From positions 1 to 64,000 of the forward strand of contig CAZSRS010000003.1 of the NCBI GenBank assembly GCA_964609625.1: DNA of 64,000 nt, written 5' to 3'. Numbering within the stretch: the first letter of the stretch is position 1; every line of letters begins with the position of its first letter. Under the pieces are notes generated by a model that saw nothing but the letters and a program-made list of their open reading frames with translations, did not search any database and was not told the DNA's origin. The DNA comes from G963674665 sp964609625 (GTDB lineage: Bacteria; Desulfobacterota; Desulfovibrionia; Desulfovibrionales; Desulfovibrionaceae). A program made the position numbers and the translations under genes. Positions 8,772 through 17,800 of the stretch are shown here, piece by piece.

Positions 8772-9707
8772 ATGCCCACCTTTGTACCTGTCACGGCCGA
8801 AGACTATGCCGCCTGCCTGCAATACCCCCCATCCACGATCCAGACCAGCGCCGGCGCGGTGGAATACGCCATGCGCGGTGAAGGACCGGTGCTTCTGACG
8901 GTGCACGGCGGTCCCGGCGGGTACGACCAAGGGCTGGCCCTCGGAGAATTGTTCCGCAAGAACGGGTTCTCGGTGCTCGCGATGTCCCGCCCCGGCTATT
9001 TGGGCACGTCCCTGGACACGGGGGCATCCTTGGAGGGGCAGGCCGACGCCCTGGCCGCGTTCCTCGACGCCCTGGGCCTGGATAAGGTCGCGGTGTGCGG
9101 CGCCTCGGCCGGCGGCCCCCCGTCCTATCTCCTGGCCCAGCGCCATCCGGACAGGGTGGTTGCCCTGCTGGAGATCGACTCCGTGAGCACCGACTATGCC
9201 AAGGCACGCGAGATCAACCGAACAGAGGAGGTGCTCTTCCTGAGCAAGCCCGGCCTCTGGATCATGGACTTCCTCACGCGCCATTTCCCGGAGGCCATGG
9301 TAAAGGCCCTCTTGCAGAGCGAAAGCGACCTCGAGGGGCACGAACTGGGCGAGCGGGCCAGACATATCGTTGCGGACCCGGCCAAGCTGGCCTTTGTGCA
9401 ACTGCTGGCCAGGACCATGTCCCACGACTGGGACCGGCGCAAGGCCGGGGTGCACAACGATCTGGACAACATGAACGGCATGCCTCCGCTGCCCTTGGAC
9501 AAGATCAGCTGCCCCACGCTGCTGTTCCACGGCACCGCCGAGGCCGACGTCACCATGGAACACGCGGAATACGCGCACCAAGCCATTGCCGGGTCGGAAC
9601 TCTTTTGGATCGAGGGCGGCTCCCACGTGGGCTTCTGGGCCTCGGACAAGGCCCTGGAGGCCCAGGGCCACGCGGTGGCCTGGCTGCGGGAGAAGATGGG
9701 GCTGTGA
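8772..9707 (+). CDS. Alpha/beta hydrolase
   Basis: Alpha/beta-hydrolase fold enzyme of 311 residues. It shows the oxyanion HGGPGG motif (45-50), a nucleophile elbow GASAGG with Ser112, and a C-terminal FHGTAEADVTMEH...GGSHVGF pair that supplies the Asp and His of the triad. HGGPGG is typical of prolyl iminopeptidase-like and lactonase-like members, but no cap domain fixes the substrate. The start ATG 8772 follows AAGGAGGATCGC, a very strong ribosome site. It stands alone between divergent and convergent neighbours. Confidence 0.88.
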   Translation: MPTFVPVTAEDYAACLQYPPSTIQTSAGAVEYAMRGEGPVLLTVHGGPGGYDQGLALGELFRKNGFSVLAMSRPGYLGTSLDTGASLEGQADALAAFLDALGLDKVAVCGASAGGPPSYLLAQRHPDRVVALLEIDSVSTDYAKAREINRTEEVLFLSKPGLWIMDFLTRHFPEAMVKALLQSESDLEGHELGERARHIVADPAKLAFVQLLARTMSHDWDRRKAGVHNDLDNMNGMPPLPLDKISCPTLLFHGTAEADVTMEHAEYAHQAIAGSELFWIEGGSHVGFWASDKALEAQGHAVAWLREKMGL

Positions 9708-9773
9708 GGAAAGTGGATGTTGAGGGCGCGCACAGGACCCGCTGCGCTCCCTCACGGAACAAACCGAAAAACC

Positions 9774-11108
9774 CTACAATGCCGCCAGCTTCTGCAGGGC
9801 CGTGAAGCTCGCGTCCACGGGGCTGGCTTCGGACACGTCCTGCTGCAAGTACTTGCGGATGGGGTCGAGCATGGCCAGGGATTTGTCGATCTCCGGGTTG
9901 GAGCCCTGGGAGTAGGCGCCGATGTTGACCATGTCCTCCACCCGGTAGTAGGTGGCCAAGCTGCGCACGATGACCCGACCGGCCTCCAGCACCGTCTGGG
10001 GGGCGATGTCGGCCCGCAACCTGCTGATGGACTTGAGCACGTCGATGCTGGGATAGTGCCCCTGATCGGCAAGCTCGCGGGTGAGTACGATGTGGCCGTC
10101 CAGGATGGAGCGCACGGCGTCGGCCACGGGTTCGTTGAAGTCGTCGCCGTCCACCAGCACGGTGTAAATGCCGGTGATGGTGCCCGCGTGGCTGCGGCCG
10201 GCGCGCTCCAGGAGCTTGGGCAGCTGGGCGAAGACCGAGGGCGTGTAGCCCCTGGAGGTGGGGGGTTCGCCCACGGCCAGGCCCACCTCGCGCGCCGCCA
10301 TGGCGAAGCGCGTCACTGAGTCCATCATCAGCAGCACGTCCTTGCCCTGGTCGCGAAAGTATTCGGCCACGGCCGTGGCCGCGAAGGCCGCGCGCATGCG
10401 CACCAGGGGGCTCTGGTCCGAGGTGGCCACCACCAACACGGAGCGGGCCAGCCCCTCGGGCCCCAGATCCTTTTCGATGAATTCCCGCACCTCGCGGCCG
10501 CGCTCCCCGACCAGGGCGATGACGTTGACGTCGGCCTTGGTGTAGCGGGCCATCATGCCCATGAGGGTGCTCTTGCCCACGCCCGAGCCGGCCATGATGC
10601 CCACGCGCTGCCCCTTGCCCAGGGTGAGGAGGCCGTTGATGGCGCGCACGCCCACGTCCAGGGGCTCGGCGATGCGCGGCCTGGACAGGGGCGGGGGCGG
10701 GTCGGCGTAAATATGCGTGAAGGAGCGGGGGACGAGCGCTCCCTTGTCGTCCAGGGGGGTGCCGAAGGCGTCCAGGGTGCGCCCCAGGAGACGTTTGCCC
10801 GCGGGGAACAAGGGGGGCTGAGAGTCGTTGAGGATCAGGCTGCCGGGGCGGATGCCGCGCATCTCGCCGTAAGGCATGAACAGGCAGGCATTGTCGCGAA
10901 AACCCACGACCTCGGCGGCGATGCCCCTGACCTGCTCCTGGACCAGATGTCCGGCGATCTCTGGCAACAGCCGGCAGACCGAGCCCAGGGGGGCCTTGAT
11001 GCCGCGCCCCTCCACGACCATGCCCACGACCTTGTTCACCTTGCCGAAGGTGCGACAGGGGTCGGTATCGCCGAGCACGCCGAGGCAAGCCCTGGGATCG
11101 AGCCCCAT
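9774..11108 (-). CDS. fliI: Flagellum-specific ATPase FliI
   Basis: ATPase of the flagellar type III export apparatus (444 residues), acting at the cytoplasmic face of the basal body with FliH. The F1-beta-like core contains Walker A AGSGVGKST (173-181), the Walker B strand DVLLMMDSVTRFA and the YTPSVFAQLP export-ATPase signature. It is the last gene of the operon, two bases after fliH. A fliJ gene, which often follows, is absent here. Confidence 0.96.
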   Translation of the reverse strand: MGLDPRACLGVLGDTDPCRTFGKVNKVVGMVVEGRGIKAPLGSVCRLLPEIAGHLVQEQVRGIAAEVVGFRDNACLFMPYGEMRGIRPGSLILNDSQPPLFPAGKRLLGRTLDAFGTPLDDKGALVPRSFTHIYADPPPPLSRPRIAEPLDVGVRAINGLLTLGKGQRVGIMAGSGVGKSTLMGMMARYTKADVNVIALVGERGREVREFIEKDLGPEGLARSVLVVATSDQSPLVRMRAAFAATAVAEYFRDQGKDVLLMMDSVTRFAMAAREVGLAVGEPPTSRGYTPSVFAQLPKLLERAGRSHAGTITGIYTVLVDGDDFNEPVADAVRSILDGHIVLTRELADQGHYPSIDVLKSISRLRADIAPQTVLEAGRVIVRSLATYYRVEDMVNIGAYSQGSNPEIDKSLAMLDPIRKYLQQDVSEASPVDASFTALQKLAAL

Positions 11109-11110
11109 GA

Positions 11111-11875
11111 TCAGGCTCCGTTGTTGTCGTCAAGCTCCTCGATTGGCAGCTCCAACTGCCGCAGGATGGGCTCGACGATGGCCATGCGGCCTTCGATGGT
11201 GTTGTCCACCATGCCGTGATCGCTCTCCACCAGGAGCCCGCCGGGTTGCATGGCCGGGTCCGTCTTGACGCGCCAGGCGCTCAGCTTGGGATATCGCTGG
11301 GCAGCCATGGCCAGGACTTGGTGCATGGCCTCGTGGTCCTCGGGGTGCACGGTGAGGGTCAGCCCGGCATGCGCTTCCAGTGCCTCCACGGCCTGGTCCA
11401 GGAAGCCGGCCAGTACCTCGTGCCGCTGGTTACCGAGTTCGATGTTCAGGATCTTTTCCACGGCGATGCGCACCAAGCTGACGAGCGCTTCCCGGTGGTG
11501 TTTCCAGATGGTTTCGCTGCCCTGCTGGACGGCGGCCAGGGCCTGACCCAGGGAGTCGGCCATTTCCTGGTGCGCCTGCTCCAACTGTTGCTGGGCCTGG
11601 GTCACGCCGTCGGCGTAACCCTCTTCCGTGGCTTTGGCACGGAGTTCCCTGGCCTCGACCATGGCCGCGGCGACGATGTCCCTGGCCTTGGCCGCGGCCT
11701 TGGCCTGGACACGCTCCATGACTTCCTGCTCCAGCTCCTTGCTCCAGCGTCCGAGGGACTCGTGATGCTGCAAGTCGTCGATGCTGAGCTCCATGCTCTG
11801 TCCGGAGCCGACACCCATGAACACCCGGCCGGTGATCTTGAGGGACTGCTTGGTTGTGGCGTCAGACGAAGACAT
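11111..11875 (-). CDS. fliH: Flagellar assembly protein FliH
   Basis: Stator and negative regulator of the FliI export ATPase (254 residues). The N-terminal third is variable; the middle is an Ala/Glu-rich helical region (VQAKAAAKARDIVAAAMVEA, then EEGYADGVTQAQQQLEQAHQ); and the C-terminal domain (about 130-240) carries VRIAVEKIL and LTVHPEDHEAM, typical of FliH/YscL proteins. The gene overlaps the end of fliG by 14 bp and precedes fliI by two bases, so its translation is coupled to both. Confidence 0.9.
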   Translation of the reverse strand: MSSSDATTKQSLKITGRVFMGVGSGQSMELSIDDLQHHESLGRWSKELEQEVMERVQAKAAAKARDIVAAAMVEARELRAKATEEGYADGVTQAQQQLEQAHQEMADSLGQALAAVQQGSETIWKHHREALVSLVRIAVEKILNIELGNQRHEVLAGFLDQAVEALEAHAGLTLTVHPEDHEAMHQVLAMAAQRYPKLSAWRVKTDPAMQPGGLLVESDHGMVDNTIEGRMAIVEPILRQLELPIEELDDNNGA

Positions 11876-12863
11876 CGCTGGAGCCCCTGCTGATGATGAT
11901 CCGGTTTTCCACTTCCAGCCTGCGTACGGTCTTGACCACGTTCTGCTGCGCGGCCTCCACGTCCGAGAGCCGCACCGGGCCCATGATCTCCAGGTCTTCC
12001 TTGATCATGGTGGCCGCGCGCTCCGAGAGGTTCTTGAAGAACTTGTCCTGCAAGTCCTCGGAAGCTCCCTTGAGACTCAAGGTCAGATCCTCGTTGGAGA
12101 TCTCCTTGAGCAGCTCGCGGATGGAGCGGTCGTCCAGGGATTTGATGTCGTCGAACACGAACATGAGGTTGCGTATTTCCTCGGCCATCTGCGCCGATTC
12201 CTCCTCGATCTCGGCCAGTACCTCCTCCTCGGTGGAGCGGTCCACGGCGTTGAGGATCTCGGCAACGGCCTGCACACCGCCGACCTTCTTGCCTTCCTTG
12301 CCGCCCATGGCGATGAGCTGGTTCTGGAGCACCTTGTCCACTTCCACCAGCATTTCCTCTGGCACGGCCTCGAGCTTGGCCAGGCGCATGAGCACCTCGG
12401 GCCGCACACCGGCCGGCAGGTTGGAGAGCAGCTCCGCGGCCTGGTCCGGGTGCAGGTGGCCAAGGATCAGGGCCAGGGTCTGGGGGTGTTCGTTACGTAA
12501 AATCTGGGCCAGTATCCTGGGGCTGACGTTTTCCAGTTCGCGGAAGGGCGCGGGGCCGTGGTCCATGTCCAGGGCGTCCATGATGTACTTGGCCGTGTCC
12601 GTGTCCAGGTTCTTCATCAGCATGCGCTTGACCACGTCCTCGCCGCCGCTGATCATCTCCTGCCCGGTGATGAGCGCCCTGTGGTACTCACGCACCACTT
12701 CCTCCACCTGTTCCTTGGGCACGGTGTCCATGTCCACCATGGCCTTGGAGACCCGGGCGATCTCGGATCTGTCCATGCGCTTGAACATCTCCGAGGTGAA
12801 CTTGTCACCCATGGCCAGGAGCAGGATGGCGGTCTTTTGCGGGCCGGTCAGTTGCTCAGCCAA
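11862..12863 (-). CDS. fliG: Flagellar motor switch protein FliG
   Basis: Rotor/switch protein of 333 residues that joins the MS-ring protein FliF to FliM/FliN and contacts MotA for torque. It shows the N-terminal TGPQKTAILLLAMG segment, the middle EHPQTLALILGHL motif (EHPQ) and a C-terminal charged torque helix region (DIKSLDDRSIRELLKEI). The length is normal for the family. Its start overlaps the end of fliF by 8 bp and its end overlaps fliH by 14 bp. Confidence 0.96.
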   Translation of the reverse strand: MAEQLTGPQKTAILLLAMGDKFTSEMFKRMDRSEIARVSKAMVDMDTVPKEQVEEVVREYHRALITGQEMISGGEDVVKRMLMKNLDTDTAKYIMDALDMDHGPAPFRELENVSPRILAQILRNEHPQTLALILGHLHPDQAAELLSNLPAGVRPEVLMRLAKLEAVPEEMLVEVDKVLQNQLIAMGGKEGKKVGGVQAVAEILNAVDRSTEEEVLAEIEEESAQMAEEIRNLMFVFDDIKSLDDRSIRELLKEISNEDLTLSLKGASEDLQDKFFKNLSERAATMIKEDLEIMGPVRLSDVEAAQQNVVKTVRRLEVENRIIISRGSSDVFV

Positions 12864-14472
12864 CTTTCACTCCTTCCGGTTCTTTCAGCCAATGCCTGAG
12901 GATGGCCACTGCCTGGTCGAGGTTCTGCTCGCTCAACTGCGCCGCATGGGCCTTGATATCATCGATCTTCTTGAGAGCGTCAAGGGCCTCGGCTTCCTCT
13001 TCGTCGCCCTCCACCAGGGCCAGACGCTCCTGCCCCTCGGGCAGCCCTTCCAGTCCTTCCACGGCTTCTCCCTCCACGCGGGGGCGTATCAAGGCCAGGA
13101 TCACGGGTCTGACCACCAGGAGCATGAAGAGCAGGATCAGGAGGGCCTGAAGCACGGGCTTGCCGATGCGCATGGCGTAGTACATGATGGTCTCGGCCAG
13201 GGTGCGGTGGGATTCGATATCCGGGCCGCCGAAGGAGATGGTGGAGACCTCGATGGAATCGCCCCTCGCGGAACTGTATCCAACGGCATTTTCCACCAGG
13301 GAGCGGATGCGTGTCAACTCCTCATCCTGGCGCGGTGTGAAGACCAACTCCCCGGTCTCGGCGTTCTTCTCGTAGGTGCCGTCCACGATGACGGCGACGC
13401 TGAGACGATCCACCACACCCATGGGCGCGATGATCTGCTGCTCTGTCTTGTTGATCTCGAAATTCGTGGTCCGGGTCTCCCGTGTGCTCTGCTGCTGGCT
13501 GAGCGCGCCGGCGATGCCGTCGCCCCGGAAGTTGGCCTCGGGGATTCCGGCCTCGGTGTTGGCGCGGCCCTGGGTGGATTCCTCGCTACGCTGCTCCGAG
13601 CGCACCACGGTGACGTCGGGATCGTACTCTTCCTTGCGGATGGTACGCTGGCTGAAGTCCAGATCGGCGTTGACCTTGGCGATGACCTTGCCCGGCCCGA
13701 TGACCGGAAAGAGCATCTCCTCGATGCGGCGCTCCAGGTTCTGCTGCATCGTGAGCTTGTACTCGAGCTGGCTGGTGCTCAGGCCTTCGAGGGTGGCGTC
13801 GTCGGACGGCGAATAGAGTATCCTACCCACGGTGTCGGCCACGGTGATGCGATCCCGCTTCATGCCCTCCACGGCCATGACCACGAGGTTGACGATGGCC
13901 TCGACTTCCTTGTTCTTCAGGCTCTTGCCGTCCACGAGCTTGAGCACCACCGAGGCGCTGGGCGCGTGCTGCTCCTCGATGAACAGACTCCTGCTGGGGA
14001 TGACCAGATGCACCCGCGCGCGTTCCACGGCCGGAAAATCGGAGATGGTGCGGGCGATTTCCCCTTGCAGGGCGCGCTGGTAGTTGATCTTCTGGACGAA
14101 ATCGGTCTGACCCACCTTGATTTCGTCAAAGATCTCGAAACCCACGCCTTGCCCCACCATGGTCCCCTCGCCGGCGATCTTCAGCCGCAGGTCGAAGACA
14201 TTCTGATCCGGCACCAGAATGGTGGTCCCGTTGTTGGTGAGCCTGTAAGGGACCTTGTCGGCCTTGAGGCTCTCGACGATCTTGGCAGCGTCTTCCGGAT
14301 AGAGATTGGAGTAGAGCACCTCGAAATCGGGGCGGTTCAGCCACAGGACCATCACCAGGAAGGAGACGATGACTGTCAGGGCCAGTCCGGCGATGAACAC
14401 CCGCTGGGTGACGTTGGTCCTGCCCCACAAGGTACGCAGCTTGCTGAAGTAATCGGTGAAAATCGACGGCAT
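12856..14472 (-). CDS. fliF: Flagellar MS-ring protein FliF
   Basis: Inner-membrane MS-ring subunit of 538 residues, the platform for basal-body assembly. The first TM segment lies at about 26-46 and the second at about 440-465, with a large periplasmic part between them containing the YscJ/FliF domain (DFEVLYSNLYPEDAAKIVESL). The cytoplasmic C-terminal tail ends in an acidic stretch and the FliG-binding helix. It lies 50 bp downstream of fliE and overlaps fliG by 8 bp. Confidence 0.96.
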   Translation of the reverse strand: MPSIFTDYFSKLRTLWGRTNVTQRVFIAGLALTVIVSFLVMVLWLNRPDFEVLYSNLYPEDAAKIVESLKADKVPYRLTNNGTTILVPDQNVFDLRLKIAGEGTMVGQGVGFEIFDEIKVGQTDFVQKINYQRALQGEIARTISDFPAVERARVHLVIPSRSLFIEEQHAPSASVVLKLVDGKSLKNKEVEAIVNLVVMAVEGMKRDRITVADTVGRILYSPSDDATLEGLSTSQLEYKLTMQQNLERRIEEMLFPVIGPGKVIAKVNADLDFSQRTIRKEEYDPDVTVVRSEQRSEESTQGRANTEAGIPEANFRGDGIAGALSQQQSTRETRTTNFEINKTEQQIIAPMGVVDRLSVAVIVDGTYEKNAETGELVFTPRQDEELTRIRSLVENAVGYSSARGDSIEVSTISFGGPDIESHRTLAETIMYYAMRIGKPVLQALLILLFMLLVVRPVILALIRPRVEGEAVEGLEGLPEGQERLALVEGDEEEAEALDALKKIDDIKAHAAQLSEQNLDQAVAILRHWLKEPEGVKVG

Positions 14473-14522
14473 GGCGGTTCTCCCGTGACGTGACGACTGC
14501 TGACGTCCCTCTCGCTATCTCC

Positions 14523-14861
14523 CTAGAACTGCATCCTGGAGAGTTCCTTGTAGGCCTCCATGACCTTGTTGCGTACGGTGCTGGTCATGTTCATGGCTAT
14601 ACTGGCCTTTTGCAGGGTGATCATCAGTTCATGAACGTTCTGATTCTCGCCTGAGGCAAAGGCCTCGATCATGCTGGTCTTTTCTTCCTGCATCTTGTTG
14701 ACCTGCTGCAGGGAGTCGGAAATGGTCTCGGCAAAGGAAGTCTTTTCATTGGAATTTTTCTGAAACGCCTGCCTGCTGAGCCCGGTCTGCCGCCCCTCGA
14801 TCCTGTTTCCGACCTCCAGGGCGTTGGTGTATGCCTTCATGGCGATGTTCTGGATGGCCAT
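14523..14861 (-). CDS. fliE: Flagellar hook-basal body protein FliE
   Basis: Small rod/MS-ring adaptor of 112 residues, exported by the flagellar secretion system. The conserved C-terminal half carries SFAETISDSLQQVNKMQ and VHELMITLQKASIAMNMTSTVRNKVMEAYKE, matching the family signature. Ribosome site GGAGG lies upstream (minus strand). It sits between flgC and fliF, the standard order. Confidence 0.94.
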   Translation of the reverse strand: MAIQNIAMKAYTNALEVGNRIEGRQTGLSRQAFQKNSNEKTSFAETISDSLQQVNKMQEEKTSMIEAFASGENQNVHELMITLQKASIAMNMTSTVRNKVMEAYKELSRMQF

Positions 14862-14891
14862 CTCGATTCCTCCCTAATGCACCAGGCCTGT

Positions 14892-15329
14892 CTATCGTCC
14901 GATGTCCAGCGCCTTGGTGTACATGGCCTTGATGTTCTCGATGGATGTGGCGCTGGCCTCGTAGGAACGCATGGACGCGAGCATGTTTGTCATTTCCTCG
15001 ACGGTGTTGATGTCGGGATAGAAGACGTAGCCCTCCTCGTCCGCATCCGGATGGCCGGGCTCGTAGACTCGTTTCAGGGGGCGTTTGTCGATGGCGATGT
15101 CCATGACCCGCACGCCCTTGAGTTCCCTGTCAAGTGCCGAATTCATGGCCTTGGCAAAGGGTGACTCCACGGGCGTGGCGGCAAACGTCACGCTCTTGCG
15201 GCGGTAGGGGCCGCCTTCGGCCGTGCGCGTGGTCTTGGCGTTGGCCAGGTTCATGGAAATGATGTTCATGTTGGTGCGCTCCGCGGAGAGCGCGGACGAT
15301 GCGATGTCGAATGCCGTCATGAAGTCCAT
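14892..15329 (-). CDS. flgC: Flagellar basal-body rod protein FlgC
   Basis: Proximal rod protein of 145 residues. The N-terminus has the rod/hook signature (DIASSALSAERTNMNIISMNLANAKTTRT) and the C-terminus the matching VEEMTNMLASMRSYEASATSI helix, which pack as a coiled coil in the rod. Its ATG overlaps the flgB stop by one base, so the two are translationally coupled. Confidence 0.95.
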   Translation of the reverse strand: MDFMTAFDIASSALSAERTNMNIISMNLANAKTTRTAEGGPYRRKSVTFAATPVESPFAKAMNSALDRELKGVRVMDIAIDKRPLKRVYEPGHPDADEEGYVFYPDINTVEEMTNMLASMRSYEASATSIENIKAMYTKALDIGR

Positions 15330-15739
15330 CAGCGTCCTCCCTCGCTTATGATCTTGTTCAACCCCTCGAAATTCTTCTGGATCACTGTGGACAAGGACTT
15401 GTACATGAGCACGTTCTTGGACATCTTGGCCATTTCCTTGTCCATGTCCACGGAATCGTCACCCATTATCACATGCGGCCTGAAGGCCTTGTGCCACTCC
15501 GGACCAAAGGACTCGGGGGAGAACACCGCGGGCATGTGCCCCTGCTCGGTGCGGGTCATCTTGCCGCGCGCGTCCCTGCCCAGGGCGGCCTGCAGTTGTT
15601 CTTCCCACTCCATGTCCAGGGCCTTGTAGCCGGGCGTCTTGATGTTCGCCAGATTGCTCATGACGAGATTTTGACGCTCCAGCTGCATATCCAGTACCTT
15701 GCTCGAAAGCTGCAAGTGCAGCGGGAACAGGCTTTTCAT
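15329..15739 (-). CDS. flgB: Flagellar basal-body rod protein FlgB
   Basis: Rod protein of 136 residues and first gene of the flagellar operon. It carries the VMSNLANIKTPGYKA signature near residue 30 and a C-terminal helix with EMAKMSKNVLMYKSLSTVI. The start is ATG 15739, preceded by AGGAGGAGACACC; the frame runs on to 15820 but without a ribosome site. A -24/-12 promoter lies about 50 bp upstream, consistent with sigma-54 control of the class II flagellar genes. Confidence 0.94.
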   Translation of the reverse strand: MKSLFPLHLQLSSKVLDMQLERQNLVMSNLANIKTPGYKALDMEWEEQLQAALGRDARGKMTRTEQGHMPAVFSPESFGPEWHKAFRPHVIMGDDSVDMDKEMAKMSKNVLMYKSLSTVIQKNFEGLNKIISEGGR

Positions 15740-15791
15740 GGTGTCTCCTCCTTTTTCCGCTCCTCTGGGGAGCAGACTTCGGGCAATGGTC

Positions 15792-15808
15792 TGCAATGAG
15801 CGTTCCAC
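15792..15808 (-). promoter_or_regulatory. Sigma-54-type promoter of the flgB operon
   Basis: Read on the minus strand: GTGGAACGCTCATTGCA. The GG and GC dinucleotides are exactly 10 bases apart and the -12 box is TTGCA. The predicted start near 15781 leaves a leader of about 40 bases before flgB. One mismatch (TGGAAC for TGGCAC). Confidence 0.65.
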
Positions 15809-16114
15809 TCGTGTATCCATATGATGTTACTCCACTTCATTCCAACATGACAGGGGAATCCCGGCGGCCACGCCGGGATCTGGACCTGGGTTTCGCCATG
15901 CAAACAACCTTCGATGTCCGTGCATCAAACCTAAAGGTTTTTCCAGGAGCGCCGATGCATGCTGTGTCAGCGGCCTCTTGGGAAGGACACCCGCCACGAG
16001 AATGGCTACCGGACTTGTCCAGTGCACGAACGGTGGGTGGGAGCGACGTCACGCGGGGGCAGCGACGCCGCACAACACACAATCGACAACCCTTTGGGAA
16101 GAGTTCCAGAGATG

Positions 16115-16131
16115 TTGGCACGACATCTGCA
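16115..16131 (+). promoter_or_regulatory. Sigma-54-type promoter of the TPR gene
   Basis: TTGGCACGACATCTGCA matches the -24 box perfectly (TTGGCACG) and the -12 box with one mismatch (CTGCA), with 10 bases between GG and GC. A transcript from about 16143 would have a leader of about 135 bases before the TPR gene. It is divergent from the flgB promoter. Confidence 0.65.
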
Positions 16132-16278
16132 TACATTCTTGCGACCTGAGCCGGCGGCAAAGAATACCGGGTACACTGACCCGGTCCAGGCCACACCGCT
16201 CAGGCAACAGTGCCGTCAAACGTGCCGTTTACGTTGCATCACGATGGGGACAAATCTTCCTGGAAATGGAGGGGAACC

Positions 16279-16848
16279 ATGAGCGATCATCTGGACTACG
16301 AAATCAACAAGGAACTCGGTGAGTGCTACCTGTTCATGGGCGACATGGACAAGGCCGAAGAGTACTACCGCAAGGCCGCCAATTCCAACGGCGTCCATCC
16401 CGATCCCTACCTGGGCCTGGCCACCATTGCCGTGCAGCGCGGCGAGTTGGACATCGCCCTGGAGAACTACCGCAAGGCCGCCAAGATCGAGCCCACCGAC
16501 AAGGCTTGTGCCGGAATGGCCCTTGTGGAGATGGAGATCGGCCAACACGCCCAGGCCCTGGAGCACTTCGAGCAGGCCCTGCGCCACAACCCTGAAAACC
16601 TCATCGCGGTTTTCGGTCTGGTGCAGGCGGGGTATGCCTCCAACAACCTGGAACAGGTGGTTCGGACACTGCACACCGTGCTGGAAAGCATTCCCGGCAA
16701 GCACGACGTGCGCTACACCCTGGCTGGCTGCCTGGTGGCCCTGGGCCGCAACCATGAGTCAGCCGCGCACCTGAAGCTGATTCTCGAGCAGGATCCGGGC
16801 AACGCCCAGGCCAAGGAACTCTACAACCAGCTCCAGTTGGCCGCCTAG
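16279..16848 (+). CDS. TPR protein divergent from flagellar operon
   Basis: A 189-residue cytoplasmic protein made of about five tetratricopeptide repeats (for example YEINKELGECYLFMGDMDKA, PYLGLATIAVQRGELDIALE and ALEHFEQALRHNPENLIA). TPRs mediate protein-protein contacts. The start is ATG 16279, after GGAGGGGAACC. It has a sigma-54-type promoter and faces away from flgB, whose operon has one too, so a motility or chemotaxis adaptor role is a reasonable inference, not shown. No signal peptide or other domain is visible. Confidence 0.85.
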   Translation: MSDHLDYEINKELGECYLFMGDMDKAEEYYRKAANSNGVHPDPYLGLATIAVQRGELDIALENYRKAAKIEPTDKACAGMALVEMEIGQHAQALEHFEQALRHNPENLIAVFGLVQAGYASNNLEQVVRTLHTVLESIPGKHDVRYTLAGCLVALGRNHESAAHLKLILEQDPGNAQAKELYNQLQLAA

Positions 16849-17184
16849 GCCGCACTGCGGAACAAAGAGATTTTCCAGATCTCCCCTCCCCATTCGATAT
16901 CTCGGCCCTTATTGCTGGCGCGAAAGGGCCGAGGTATCACCCATTGCCGCATGGAGAGCCCGCACCCACGCCTGGGAAAAGTCTCCCCCGACCTGACGCG
17001 CTAGAGTCTGTTCCTACCGCCGCACCCTTCCGCCCCCTTGTCACGCCCGGACTGCAAGGATCCGTGTGGCCTGAGCCCTGACCTTGGCCGCACCCTTCCG
17101 CCCCTCGTGACGACAGTTCAGACCGCACCGCTTGCCAGAGCGGGCTTCCTGTGGCAGTGGGCTTGGAAAACAAGGAGTACTCCC
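16849..17184. other. Gene-free interval with hairpin and 17-bp direct repeat
   Basis: No convincing gene. It holds an inverted repeat (CTCGGCCCTT 16901-16910 with AAGGGCCGAG 16924-16933), possibly the terminator of the TPR gene, and a perfect 17-bp direct repeat CCGCACCCTTCCGCCCC at 17020-17036 and 17088-17104, upstream of purH. Confidence 0.5.
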
Positions 17185-17784
17185 ATGTTGCTGCTGCCTG
17201 TCACCCGCGCTCTGCTCAGTGTCACCGACAAGACCGGTCTGGTGGAATTCGCCCGTTTTCTCGCCTCCGGCGGGGTGGAACTGGTCTCCACCGGCGGAAC
17301 CAAACGCGTTCTCGAGGACGCCGGGCTGGAAATAACCGGAGTGAGCCAGGTCACGGGATTCCCCGAAATCCTGGACGGCCGGGTCAAGACCCTGCATCCG
17401 CGTATCCATGCCGGCATCCTGGCTGACAAGGACAAGCCCGAGCATCTGGACGCCCTGGCCGGACTGGGAATCACCGCCTTTGACCTGGTCTGCGTGAATC
17501 TCTACGACTTTGCCAAGGCCAGGGACCAGGGCCTGGAATTGAAAGCCGCGGTGGAACAGATCGACATCGGCGGTCCCACCCTGCTGCGCGCTGCCGCGAA
17601 AAACTATCACAGCATGCTTGTGGTGCCCGAGACCGCCGTGTATGATGCTGTACGAGAGTCTTTGCAGGAAAACAACTTCGCCGCTCCCCTTGGCATGCGT
17701 CGTGAACTCGCGGCGCGCACCTTTGCGGCCGTCTCGCGCTACGACGCCATGATCGCCGAGTACATCGCGGCCAACGAATCTTGA
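17185..17784 (+). CDS. purH: IMP cyclohydrolase (stand-alone PurH N-terminal domain)
   Basis: Cyclises FAICAR to IMP, the last step of purine synthesis. It has 199 residues, covering only the MGS-like cyclohydrolase domain of bifunctional PurH: LLSVTDKTGLVEFARFL, ELVSTGGT, GFPEILDGRVKTLHPRIHAGIL, VNLYDF and QIDIGGPTLLRAAAKN are all present. The AICAR transformylase half is missing, and the next frame is hflX, so the transformylase must be encoded elsewhere, as in other Desulfovibrionales. Start ATG 17185 follows AAGGAGTACTCCC. It lies 16 bp before the apparent hflX start. Confidence 0.92.
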   Translation: MLLLPVTRALLSVTDKTGLVEFARFLASGGVELVSTGGTKRVLEDAGLEITGVSQVTGFPEILDGRVKTLHPRIHAGILADKDKPEHLDALAGLGITAFDLVCVNLYDFAKARDQGLELKAAVEQIDIGGPTLLRAAAKNYHSMLVVPETAVYDAVRESLQENNFAAPLGMRRELAARTFAAVSRYDAMIAEYIAANES

Positions 17785-17800
17785 ACGGAGGCCTGGAAGC

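Noticed and set aside
11854..14493. 879-codon open frame on the plus strand
   Set aside because: It lies opposite fliG and fliF, whose products are unmistakable; it is an antisense by-product of GC-rich codon use.
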